64,000 nt of DNA from contig NMRA01000093.1 in the NCBI GenBank assembly GCA_002633005.1, positions 951,296-1,015,295 on the forward strand, given 5' to 3'. Under the pieces are notes generated by a model. The model worked only from the letters and a program-made list of their open reading frames with translations, was not told the origin of the DNA and ran no database searches. Shown one piece after another: positions 59,001 to 64,000 of this stretch (positions are counted from its first letter, which is position 1; each line of letters opens with the position of its first letter). Made by a program: the position numbers and the translations under genes. Source of the DNA: Phoronis australis (Eukaryota; Phoronida; Phoronidae).

Positions 59001-61059
59001 GGAATACAGTGATGAACAAATACTAGAGAGGCGCCGTGAACAAGCACAGACAACGGAACGTATGGAGTTATTGGGTAAGCCGGCATTTGTCAGGCACTGT
59101 CGACGTCTGCAGGCCACAGACACGGAGATGTTTCACGGCCTCATGCTTGCTATTTACGGCGTACATTTCCTTCTTCACTACCATGAGCCACTTCCTAAGC
59201 ATTTCGGACTCTCGGGGAAGTAAAAAAAAAACGATATACCCGCTTTCCTCGAAGCTGCTAAAAGTTCGGACAAGAGGGAACGATGCACCGCAACATAGCG
59301 GCATTCACTCTGCATATGAACCACTGACGTCGCTAGCGTCGTTTCTCACCTTCCTCACCGGCAGGTTAACGCGACACCTCTTTCTTGTGTCTAGGCGAGG
59401 TAAGGTCGACCATATGCGAGGCGATGTGGATATAGACCGATTAAGATGGCAAAAAAGACTAATTAAATCGGGTGGCATTATCCTTTAAGAGTGCCAGTTT
59501 CATCCACTAAGTAACTTGCCCGTTATTTAGTGACTGCCTGGTTCTCTAAATCCAGGACCGCTATATCCGACCATAGGCAATGACCATCGCCTCTGTTGGC
59601 CCGAACAGAGGCGATGGTCATTGCCTAATCCTACCATTGCCCTACAAGTATAGTCCGGATACCTATTGTCGTCAGGCTCCAAAGGTCGTCCGCCATCTTG
59701 TTTCGCGTGCAGCGCAACCACGCGGGACTTATCGTTCCAATTTGGAGTGCTCGTCTGCACGTTAGGTACTAACCTCTCGGGAGAACACGCATGGAAGAAC
59801 TGAGACTAAAATTAGTGCATTTACCGACTGTTTTTTTTTGAGACCACTTAAAAACTTGTCGATTTTACTAATGCACTTTTTTGTTCATTTTCAGAAGATA
59901 TTTTCGAAATTAAATTTTCTTTAGACGGAACAAAAAGCAACTCAGGGATTGTCTATGCAATGTATCTATTTGTCCCAGGCACTAACCGACACCTGTTAGG
60001 CCAAAGGAAAAACGCAGCAGACAAATGGAACACGCTGGGTGCTTAACAGTTTCGACCCACGCCTTGGTCATCAAAACATTGTCTACTTGTTTTTTTTATT
60101 GCAAAACACTGTACTGAGCTCAACATTTATGTTGAAATTTTTGATTAAAGCATTTTGAATTTATTTGAAGAAAATTAAAATACTTGAATTGATAGAGAAT
60201 GGCCACCAATAAAGTAAAACATTGACTTTATTTCACTATATTGCATTGTTACATTGGCAACACAGCATGACATAATCAAAAATAAAAGAAGAGATTGAGC
60301 AATAAAATTCAAATGCGACTTGAAGTGGTTCGCTGCTTGTTCACTTGTCGTCTGCGCACTACAGTCGGTTGTCAATGGGGAAGAAAATAGTTCTCATTCA
60401 ATTCCATAAAATGCTAATTAAGTAACCGTTTCTTGGCCCTGTCACACAAAAAGTAAGATATCAAGTTTTAGGTATCTTCAGACTAAAATTTTCAGTTTTC
60501 TTGAGCTTTAACCGACCATTTTTGTCAACTGAATGGGCATTAATATACGGCTTCTCGTGTGTGCAATATTTTTATGAATCAGGAAGTTGTGCATCAAATT
60601 TCACCGTTCGAACGCAAACAGAGATGTTTTTGATTGACAATTTTAATGGTATATATGAAATTAAGATGACATCAGCTGCTGAGTGGTGCAGTGGTAAAGT
60701 CAAAGACCCGAAATTCTTGCGGCCCGACTTCGAAACCAGCCTCGGTTCCCGCCAAAATGTTATCTCACTAGTGAGATAACTAAATGGGTTATTACACGGT
60801 TGTATTGATCATTCGAAGCTGATATTGTGGTATAAAATCAATTATTTTACCGACAAAAGAAACAATGTCTTCGAGAGAGACATCTGCACTGAAAAAATGA
60901 ACAAATGGAACAAGAACAGCCTTTTATATATAATTGTGAGTTTGAAAGGGAAATCATAAACATACAACACACTTTAGCTTTACTTACCGAAATGCCTTGT
61001 GCAAATCCCAGCATCATGAGCAACAGGATGATAGAATGCGGCTTGACTACCTTGAGAAT
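25783..61059 (-). CDS. death-domain-containing TNF receptor superfamily member
   Basis: Eight coding exons in transcription order: 61059-60988, 46204-45868, 42127-41933, 40283-40172, 35297-35263, 34117-34070, 28630-28547, 26000-25783. All have GT-AG junctions, and the phases (0,1,1,2,1,1,1) match at every join, giving 366 visible residues. A hydrophobic leader (SIILLLMMLGFAQG) precedes an ectodomain with 20 cysteines in TNFR-type repeats (for example CKKCPPGHFV, ETECQVCPQG, KCGCPDGFYR). There are N-glycosylation sites (NGT, NWT, NAT). One transmembrane segment (residues about 207-235) is followed by a KRR stop-transfer. The last two exons form a death domain (about 267-360). A type I membrane receptor for a TNF-like ligand, signalling through death-domain adaptors, is expected. 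The leader exon has no usable initiator and a stop just upstream of its acceptor, so a further 5' exon is missing. The exact human counterpart cannot be assigned. Confidence 0.93.
26410..26590 (+). repeat. short dispersed repeat with GTGGCGGAT...ATCC(A/G)CCCCTG ends, copy 1
   Basis: Starts GCAGTGGCGGATTTAG and ends AAAATCCTAGATCCACCCCT, with near inverted ends, as in a MITE-like element. A related copy is at 27250-27380, partial ones at 48318-48496 and 54424-54460. Confidence 0.75.
27250..27380 (+). repeat. short dispersed repeat, copy 2
   Basis: Starts GCAGTGGCGGTTTTAG and ends AAAATCCTGGATCCGCCCCT. It is about 50 bp shorter than copy 1 because of internal loss. The G-tract and C-tract within it are also shared. 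Confidence 0.75.
28547..28630 (-). CDS. TNFR-like gene, death-domain exon 1
   Basis: 84 nt, phase 1 in and out, between CTTTTGCAG and TTGG|GTAGGT. It codes NDDFLDCASYLAQHVLGKEH and RFLLRDLG, which is the first two helices of a death domain. Confidence 0.88.
29535..29665 (+). repeat. short repeat with TTTCAGTGCTGCGCC
   Basis: Two tandem diverged copies of GGGGGTTATAGCC...TTTCAGTGCTGC. Related sequence occurs at 9192-9215 beside the gap and at 48570-48632. Confidence 0.65.
29971..30017. repeat. short inverted repeat (hairpin)
   Basis: GAGTATAAATCGGTAAA and its near-perfect inverse TTTACCGATTTATATTC are separated by about 13 bp. No element boundary could be tied to it. Confidence 0.6.
30176..30434. 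mobile_element. TTAA-flanked MITE, 259 bp (Kolobok-like)
   Basis: Ends AGGCAAAGGCAACC and (inverted) AGGCGAAGGCAACC, with the inverted similarity reaching about 45 bp. It is flanked by TTAA at 30172-30175 and 30435-30438. The left arm continues similar to the start of the neighbouring 875-bp element for most of its length (CTCTACTCCGGAAGTGAC and so on). TTAA duplication with an AG start fits the Kolobok superfamily. piggyBac also uses TTAA but lacks THAP domains. Confidence 0.85.
30439..31313 (+). mobile_element. TTAA-flanked foldback element with THAP start in its arms (Kolobok-like)
   Basis: 875 bp, flanked by TTAA at 30435-30438 (shared with the MITE on its left) and 31314-31317. The terminal inverted repeats are about 300 bp (AGGCGAAGGCAA... 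and AGGCGAAAGCAACC...). They reach inward past an ATG in each arm that opens MPHCCC-x2-GCTHY, the start of a C2CH THAP domain. The left arm reads MPHCCCVPGCTHYCF from 30709 and the right arm MPHCCCIRGCTHYG on the minus strand from about 31046. The transposase body is missing, so this is a non-autonomous derivative. THAP plus TTAA is the known combination of Kolobok transposons. Confidence 0.82.
30709..31053 (+). pseudogene. truncated THAP-domain transposase start
   Basis: An open frame of 114 codons. The first 25 or so residues (MPHCCCVPGCTHYC, RGTTVPFARVYYD) resemble the N-terminal zinc-ligand part of THAP domains. The later residues have no THAP features. The frame ends by running into the right inverted repeat. 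It is a remnant of a Kolobok-type transposase gene, not a host gene. Confidence 0.55.
31316..33430 (+). repeat. older copy of the CTCF-like-module element (A0), split by copy A
   Basis: Left part 31316-31493 starts AACAAGGCGTGGAGCAAAGG, a decayed form of the family's 5' end, and contains one core module (GGCCGCTTAGTGG). It is interrupted by copy A, and the module resumes at about 33262 up to GCCAATAGGGGCACAG near 33370-33380. It is truncated on the right. It begins directly at the right TTAA of the Kolobok-like element. Confidence 0.6.
31494..33261 (+). mobile_element. HINE/DINE-1-like element, copy A
   Basis: The 5' end is AAGAGCAACGTGGAGCATTG and the 3' end GTGGGCTCGTAAAAAT. The core has about eleven diverged modules of 145-165 bp in a repeating order of three types. 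These begin GCCACTAGGTGGCGC, GCCACTAGGGGGCAC and GCCACTAGGAGGCGC, so the higher-order period is about 470 bp. Exact matches to CCASYAGRKGGCRS lie at 31717-31730, 32169-32182, 32904-32917 and 33049-33062. One-mismatch forms lie at 31581, 31874, 32026, 32311 and 32466. Before the 3' end comes a GGACGGACGGACAGAG stretch. No protein is encoded. Confidence 0.8.
34070..34117 (-). CDS. TNFR-like gene, cytoplasmic linker exon
   Basis: 48 nt, phase 1 in and out, between CTGTTTTTCAG and ACTG|GTAAGC. It codes GDAIEPDHNIPELKKT. The other two frames have stops. Confidence 0.82.
35263..35297 (-). CDS. TNFR-like gene, 35-nt microexon (juxtamembrane)
   Basis: Bounded by CATTTCAG and CTCAG|GTTTGT. Only one of its three frames links both neighbours without a stop. 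It codes KRRNHPDGDNS, a basic stop-transfer plus linker. Confidence 0.8.
35642..37891 (+). mobile_element. HINE/DINE-1-like element, copy B with older degenerate copy B0
   Basis: Begins GAGAGCAATGCAGAGCCCAC. A first 3' end (CACCCACATATAAATATATG, about 36852-36895) is followed by still more degraded modules, ending in a second 3' end near 37891 (GAGTGCATAAAAAT). Two tail sequences suggest two superimposed copies. The module starts are eroded: CCACTAGGAGGCAC at 36005-36018 and CCATTAGATGGCGC at 36154-36167 each have one mismatch to the CTCF-like core. Confidence 0.65.
40172..40283 (-). CDS. TNFR-like gene, transmembrane exon
   Basis: 112 nt, after CATTTCAG. It codes GGITDQTVLAIAAPICG and then FIVLALIACGLVYLWFV, a single membrane span. 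The donor GA|GTACAT (phase 2) was chosen over weaker GT sites because it alone keeps the next exon in frame, giving VEKRRNHP. Confidence 0.9.
41933..42127 (-). CDS. TNFR-like gene, cysteine-rich exon 2 and stalk
   Basis: 65 codons, phase 1 in and out, after TTGTTTCACAG. It holds DTNCTKCANGTFSS, NPCKNWTECSG and THDRTC, completing the fourth repeat. A stalk (TSAIIDKTMKGGE) leads to the membrane exon. The donor GAA G|GTATAT. Confidence 0.93.
43281..45583 (+). mobile_element. HINE/DINE-1-like element, copy C (outer)
   Basis: The 5' end is AAGGGCAACGCGAAGTGCTG and the 3' end CTTGGGCGCATAAAAAT. It is split at 43949/45048 by the inner copy. The two halves rejoin exactly in the middle of a module when compared with copies A and B (the stretch before ATTGCCACTAGGGGGCACAG). 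Exact CTCF-like cores are at 43368-43381 and 45055-45068. Confidence 0.82.
43950..45047 (+). mobile_element. HINE/DINE-1-like element, inner copy nested in C
   Basis: About 1.1 kb from AAGAGCAACGCAGAGCGTTG to GTGGGCCCATAAAAAT. It is nearly identical over its length to copy E (55084-56150). This includes a shared 230-bp non-modular segment (44100-44330 here) absent from A, B and D, so these two form a young subfamily. Exact CTCF-like cores are at 44679-44692 and 44824-44837, with a one-mismatch form at 44518-44531. Confidence 0.88.
45868..46204 (-). CDS. TNFR-like gene, cysteine-rich exon 1
   Basis: 112 codons plus one base, after the acceptor CTGTTTGTAG. It carries 15 cysteines in about three TNFR repeats: ASCGTYVL, CKKCPPGHF, CQVCPQGQYNSAC, CASCDFTC, KCGCPDGFYRNN and VCKKHTSCDAGYGV. 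The donor TTA G|GTAATG is phase 1. Confidence 0.93.
47865..49394. mobile_element. 1.5-kb insertion inside the TTAA transposon
   Basis: Absent from the relative at 57.8-59.5 kb. Its borders carry a short inverted match: GTTATTAGGGAGGAC near 47861 and GTCCTCCCTACCGTTAT near 49387. It contains a poly-T run, one N (47898), the partial repeat at 48318-48496, the 66-bp perfect inverted repeat, and a gene-free AT-rich part. The limits are approximate. Confidence 0.45.
48431..48568. repeat. perfect 66-bp inverted repeat with 6-bp spacer
   Basis: Left arm 48431-48496, spacer GGGGGG 48497-48502, right arm 48503-48568. All 66 positions pair. The left arm contains the end of the GTGGCGGATCTAGG-type short repeat (GGGGCAGATCTAGGATTTTT). 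Directly to the right comes the other short repeat family (CTTTTTTCAGTGCTGG). Confidence 0.97.
49645..51285 (+). mobile_element. HINE/DINE-1-like element, copy D
   Basis: From AACAGCAATGCGGAGCATTG to GGGGGTGCATAAAAAT, 1641 bp. Both ends are confirmed by the uninterrupted relative of its host transposon near 58090. The core has about ten modules. CCACTAGGTGGCAC at 50209-50222 is an exact CTCF-like core, and a one-mismatch form is at 50350-50363. Its 5' hairpin reads CAATGC-GGA-GCATTG. Confidence 0.88.
51587..52576. other. intronic stretch, nothing recognised
   Basis: Part of the long first visible TNFR-like intron. No exon, RNA gene or repeat family was supported apart from a fragment GCCCGTAGCCAGGGGG near 51694. 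Confidence 0.5.
52597..52662 (-). repeat. tRNA-derived sequence (SINE head or tRNA pseudogene)
   Basis: On the minus strand an A-box TGGCTCAGCGG (52656-52646) is followed 32 bases later by a B-box GGGTTTGAATCC (52614-52603), as in internal pol III promoters. A good cloverleaf acceptor stem is not evident, so a SINE head is likelier than a working tRNA. Confidence 0.65.
52663..53990. other. intronic stretch, nothing recognised
   Basis: A plus-strand open frame at 52924-53163 (79 codons) has a hydrophobic segment (AFIVIILTFVTFILIS) but no homology I recognise. It is probably chance in AT-rich DNA. Confidence 0.45.
53993..54140 (+). repeat. interspersed short motif TATTAGTTCGTACAG, about five degenerate copies
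   Basis: CTATTAGTTTGTACAC, CTATTAGTTCGTACAG, CCAATAGTTCATGCAG, AAATAGTTCATACACA and AATAATTCGTACAAGC occur within 150 bp with irregular spacing. Confidence 0.5.
54670..54738 (-). repeat. tRNA-derived sequence (SINE head or tRNA pseudogene)
   Basis: The minus strand has A-box-like TGGTGCAGTGG and B-box-like GAGTTCGAGTC about 40 bases apart. The A-box word is the same as in the copy at 60.68 kb, suggesting one SINE family. Confidence 0.6.
55084..56150 (+). mobile_element. HINE/DINE-1-like element, copy E
   Basis: 1067 bp from AAGAGCAACGCAGAGCGTTG to GTGGGCGCATAAAAAT. The 5' hairpin is CAACGC-AGA-GCGTTG. The subterminal inverted repeats are ATGCGCCCAC and GTGGGCGCAT. The 3' hairpin pairs ATGCGTCCACATAT with ATATGTGGGCGCAT. 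Exact CTCF-like cores are at 55778-55791 and 55923-55936, with a one-mismatch form at 55617-55630. It abuts a foldback element at its 3' end. Confidence 0.88.
56151..57268. mobile_element. foldback element with ~100-bp imperfect inverted ends
   Basis: The left end GAAGTAATTTTCTTCACTGC pairs with the right end (reverse strand) GAAGTAATTTTCTTCATTGC. Pairing continues through CACAGTGGAGCAG and GCAGCGCCACTGCC to AGAGCCTA. The 0.9-kb interior has no recognisable gene. No clear target duplication was found, perhaps because copy E lies at its left border. Confidence 0.75.
57795..59484 (+). mobile_element. relative of the TTAA transposon, inverted and uninterrupted
   Basis: Aligns in inverted orientation with all three pieces of 46612-51582. 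The right end GGGTGGCATTATCCT is followed by TTAA (59485-59488). The left end is eroded and lacks a clear TTAA. A local 70-bp imperfect duplication holds GGCCAGTGGCTCGGA twice (about 58270-58345). Confidence 0.8.
59068..59304 (-). pseudogene. transposon ORF remnant, possibly THAP-like
   Basis: 78 codons on the minus strand: MPLCCGASFPLVRTF..., FFLLPRESEMLRKWLMVV..., KHEAVKHLRVCGLQ. The F-x-P...LRKWL part resembles the aromatic/Trp middle of THAP domains, and an equivalent broken frame occurs in the partner element near 46.8-46.96 kb. The full C2CH set is not visible, so the assignment is tentative. It lies inside a TTAA element, where a THAP-type transposase would be expected. Confidence 0.35.
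59485..60680. other. intronic stretch with a perfect short palindrome
   Basis: No exon was recognised. It contains the 24-bp perfect inverted repeat at 59574-59627 (separate entry). Confidence 0.5.
59574..59627. repeat. perfect 24-bp inverted repeat, 6-bp spacer
   Basis: Arms 59574-59597 and 59604-59627 pair at every base, with spacer GGCCCG. A weaker match extends outward for about 25 bases (ATCC-GGA...TATA on both sides). Confidence 0.95.
60684..60760 (+). repeat. tRNA-derived sequence (SINE head or tRNA pseudogene)
   Basis: A-box TGGTGCAGTGG (60684-60694) and B-box-like GACTTCGAAACC (60726-60737) on the plus strand, 31 bases apart, followed by GGTTCCCGCCA. Confidence 0.6.
60759..60780. 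repeat. perfect 22-bp palindrome
   Basis: GTTATCTCACT followed without spacer by its exact inverse, just after the tRNA-derived sequence. Confidence 0.95.
60988..61059 (-). CDS. TNFR-like gene, signal-peptide exon
   Basis: 72 nt, phase 0 at both ends. The acceptor TTTGTATAG precedes ATT CTC AAG, and the donor is TCG|GTAAGT. It codes ILKVVKPHSIILLLMMLG and then FAQGIS, a basic n-region, hydrophobic core and small residues before the likely cleavage site. An upstream exon supplying Met must exist. Confidence 0.8.
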
Positions 61060-61164
61060 CTATACAAAGGTAAAAACACATGGTAATAAACAGCATTACA
61101 ACATGTCTAGAAACTCAAAATTCAAAAACCAACAAAATTAACTTCAACAGAATTTTGTTATTTT

Positions 61165-61533
61165 AGATGTATTGGGCTAACCAGATAGTCCTGGCAAAGC
61201 CTTGGTAAATTAAGAAAACGTGAGTTCAATCGCGCAAATGTAGGACCTGTCAATTGATAAGTGAAGCTGCCTTTTCGGGTCATCTTGCGTCACCGCGAGA
61301 TTCCATGCAGCACAAACAACAAAAGTCCGATAACACAGTTGTATTGAATAGGGGTATGAATGTACATCTTTGCGTGCGGGTGTTATTCGCAACTGTTTGC
61401 ATTAAAAGGTGATTCTCGCGGTGACGACATACAAAAGCAAGCCAATACGCCTAACAGTTTGTTACATTTGGCTATTCATGGCACTAGTGGACTCAGAGTG
61501 ATGCTCCTCACATGCTATAGCAACCAAATTTAC
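61165..61533 (+). repeat. ~365-bp dispersed repeat, copy 2 (MITE-like)
   Basis: Aligns with 7053-7416 in inverted orientation. The same ends (GATGTATTGGGCTAACCAGA and AACCAAATTTAC) and internal inverted pair (GTCACCGCGAGA, TCTCGCGGTGAC) are present. It lies just 5' of the signal-peptide exon of the TNFR-like gene. Confidence 0.8.
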
Positions 61534-62150
61534 AGGTGTTACCGTTCAATATTTAGATTTTTATTAAATCAACAAAAAATCCTTACAGCAAGTGAAAGTG
61601 TCATGCAAGATAAAGTTACATTAACCCATATGCGCAGTGCCTGTGTGAAAATGCAAATCTTAACACAACCAAAATTCAGCATTGACACTAAAATGTTTTT
61701 CAACTGGATAACTAGTGGTAAAATAGTAATTTAGCCATTAAATGCCAAGAAGTATTCAGTACGGTAAAATCTGCATGCTGTGAATAATACGCTTACACGA
61801 AAGTCACGCATTTCTAAAGATATGTGTGACTTTTCACTGCTCATCCTTGTGAGCGGCTTTTACCGAGATCAAATAGAGCGCGGCGCCAGAGTCAGACTCA
61901 GTTGCGATGACCGCACTGTCCGGTGCGAGCAAGACCCAAGTAAGTGTAATGGGGCTATTCGGAAAATCTACAATAATTAGAGGGCGCGCGTGTACTAGTA
62001 GTGATAGATTAATAGCCTCGATTTCGTGAGCCATTTAAACAGTACACACCATGGATTTTTGCACATTTCGAATTACGGTGGCCAGACTAAATGTATGAGG
62101 TAAAATTTAGCCAAATCCATGATAATTTCGTGTCATTAGCTCGAAATTTT
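61534..62150. other. stretch without recognised gene
   Basis: The missing 5' exon of the TNFR-like gene could lie here or beyond. No ATG exon with a fitting donor stood out on the minus strand. Confidence 0.4.
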
Positions 62151-62276
62151 AATTTCTCTTTCAATTTTGCCAATTTTCACATTTCCCGCCATGTGACATC
62201 ATGGGTTGAACACAAGAGATCAGCGACTAGCATTGAACAACGGCGGAGAGTAGCGACAACGATTATGAGCAAGAAA

Positions 62277-62477
62277 TGAACAAATACTATGAAGAAATGT
62301 ACGAGAATGGTGGCCAGGATGACGAAATGGGATTGCACGAAAGCGAGAACGAGTTTGATGTGTTTTCAGCTGCGTACTTTTCTAGCTCTGAGGCCTTACG
62401 AACTGGATCCACCCGCGAGAGAAGCGGCCTCAGGCTCGGCCAGTCAACCCAGTCATCCAACAGACGATCCTGAATAA
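62277..62477 (+). pseudogene. acidic ORF remnant with PYELDP motif, second copy
   Basis: Overlapping frames carry ESENEFDVFSAAYF and, after a frame change, LALRPYELDPPAREAASG. This is the counterpart of the frame at 9874-9566. It ends about 35 bp from the end of a THAP remnant on the opposite strand. The frame change within the conserved stretch indicates decay. Confidence 0.4.
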
Positions 62478-62504
62478 AGAGCCGATGTTTCTGAATAGTA
62501 AATA

Positions 62505-62750
62505 TTGTCCTTTATTGAACCAGGCCTTCATCGTAACATCTCCTCTGATTGGAGTCGACACACGACTCCTCAAAGAGGGCAGAACACAGAGTGGCCCTGG
62601 ACAGAATCGCTTGGTCCACGCTGAGGTCCCACACTCTCGTTCGGCGCAAGAAGCAATGCCACTACTGCGCAACTTTGGCGTCCTTCGGAACACCGAGACG
62701 TTCTCCGTCTGACTGCTGTTGCTGCAGCCTCCGCAAACACATCTTTTCAT
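62505..62750 (-). pseudogene. THAP-domain remnant, second copy
   Basis: On the minus strand ATG at 62750 gives MKRCVCGGCSNSSQTENVSV, a good start of a C2CH THAP zinc finger (C-x2-4-C). After a frame change come PKDAKVAQ, a stop, WHCFLRRTRVWDLS and LCSALFEESC, matching the Trp and C-x2-H-like end (His replaced by Ala-Leu). One frameshift and one stop break it. It is paired tail-to-tail with the PYELDP frame, as at 9.2-9.9 kb. Confidence 0.65.
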
Positions 62751-62760
62751 CCCTCTGCGA

Positions 62761-64000
62761 ACCTTCTCGACGCTAAATATACTTTACTTTCACTTCACTC
62801 TATACACTTAGTTGCTGATCCGAACAGTGAGCCAAACGACTTGGGTTCAGCCCATGACGTTGTACATAATTATTATTTTTTTCAATTTTTATGTGTTTCT
62901 TTATGAGTTGTGCACTAAAGGCACTGAAATCAAGTAAGATATAATAATAAAATTTATTTTGAGGTACTAGAGTCATGTTGCGTACACTTTAAATACATGG
63001 TGAAATGGCTTGCAGCCGTGCAAACTGAATCTGAGATTGCGTGAAAAGGGTGCTTCTACGAGAGGAAATAAGCACAACCTTATACAAAGGTAAGGTTTGC
63101 AATTATTTTAACGATTATTCCACGATTATTCTACCGATGCCTGTTAACTGAGGTACTCGCCGATGTCGACTTCGCGGCAGTCGCCAGTCGGGTTAATCTT
63201 TGTTTGTTGTATGTGATACGATATTTGACGTAGCAATCGGGATCTTTTCGTACATCAAAGCATTATTATTGTTTGGAATGATTTCTAACAGTTTATCAGT
63301 GACAGTTACATCAATCAATGCTGAATGTTTAAGCTGTCAACTCGATACAGGTTAATGAGTTAAGATTACAATCCAAGCCCAAGTGGCAAAGCGGGGTACA
63401 TGACAAATATCCATTGCATTAGACTATTTGTTTACTCCCTATCATATGTCTTCTGGAAATCTATTACACATTGAAATAGAAATCTATCACATCTGTTTTC
63501 ACGTAACCTTTGGTTTTTAGGTTTGAGGGCTTGTACCGTGCGGAGGAGATTTGCATCGCTTCTGCACCGTCCCTGAATGGACAAAAACTGTGTTTTAGCA
63601 TTTGACTGCAGCTAACCAACAAGATCTTCCCATCCAGTGCAAATCTTTTGTCCAAGCCTACTTTCATTCTTGGAGGAAACGAACAAAGCCTTTGAAAAGG
63701 AACAGCTATTTTTAAAGAAAGGTATGCAAGTCATTTTGTTAATTTTCTTATTCAGGTCCTTAGCGGCGGATTGGCATGGGGGGTTGGGGTTGTAATATTT
63801 GGTACAACTGAATGTGTGGAAATAACAGGTAATACATGTTTGGGGAAAAGAGCATGGTGACGTCATTCTTAACCTTCATGTAGTCCCTTCAAGTTGATTT
63901 CTTGAAACTGTTTTCCTACTTGTATCAATTGTAAACCCATGAAAATGTATTACATTTTCGGAATTCACAGTGACTGAATAGTCTTAACTCATGCCTTGAA
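62761..64000. other. stretch without recognised gene
   Basis: No exon, RNA gene or known repeat was supported in the last 1.2 kb. Confidence 0.5.

Noticed and set aside
1-64000. CRISPR arrays, operons, prokaryotic promoters, rRNA or intact tRNA genes
   Set aside because: None seen. Introns, repeats and gene content are eukaryotic.

Overview
This is a 64-kb piece of an AT-rich, intron-rich metazoan nuclear genome. Two genes are well supported, and transposable elements in several layers fill most of the rest. A mitochondrial citramalyl-CoA lyase gene (CLYBL) and a death-domain TNF-receptor gene, together with the kinds of repeats present, suggest a marine invertebrate, possibly a deuterostome. 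The species cannot be fixed from the sequence. The assembly has a 945-base gap (8247-9191) and a single N at 47898.

Layout. 1-1.2 kb: nothing firm. 1.2-5.5 kb: a decayed non-LTR retrotransposon on the minus strand, with ORF1p, endonuclease and reverse transcriptase. 5.5-12.3 kb: no recognisable gene; it holds an inverted-orientation copy of a 365-bp repeat, a THAP-domain remnant next to the gap, and a convergent acidic ORF remnant. 12.3-15.3 kb: a promoter-like region with an NRF1-type palindrome and two phase-compatible exons of an unrecognised gene. 15.3-16.7 kb: a tandem array of about 190-bp units. 16.9-23.8 kb: CLYBL, six exons on the plus strand. 25.8-61.1 kb: a TNFR-superfamily gene on the minus strand with at least eight coding exons (signal peptide, four cysteine-rich repeats, transmembrane segment, cytoplasmic death domain). 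All exon phases agree. The first coding exon was not found. CLYBL and the TNFR gene are tail to tail.

The TNFR introns hold most of the mobile DNA. One family (copies at about 31.3-33.4, 35.6-37.9, 43.3-45.6, 49.6-51.3 and 55.1-56.2 kb, all in plus orientation) has constant ends, a terminal hairpin at each end, subterminal inverted repeats and a core of diverged modules of about 145-165 bp. This plan resembles Helentron-associated (DINE-1/HINE-like) non-autonomous elements. Each core module begins with a 14-mer matching, or nearly matching, the core motif bound by CTCF in bilaterians (CCASYAGRKGGCRS). Eleven exact matches were counted by eye, all on one strand and all inside this family. Copies are nested in each other and inside a TTAA-flanked DNA transposon, which gives a relative chronology. 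Two other TTAA-flanked elements at 30.2-31.3 kb share one TTAA and carry the start of a THAP-domain gene in their arms, as expected for the Kolobok superfamily. A 66-bp perfect inverted repeat with a 6-bp spacer (48.43-48.57 kb) and a 24-bp one with a 6-bp spacer (59.57-59.63 kb) are either very recent template-switch products or assembly artefacts.

The two cellular genes have no evident functional link. CLYBL is a mitochondrial C-C lyase that removes citramalyl-CoA. The TNFR-like protein would be a cell-surface receptor signalling through a death domain. The most novel candidate is the mobile-element family that could have seeded same-orientation CTCF-like sites through the introns of an immune-type receptor gene.
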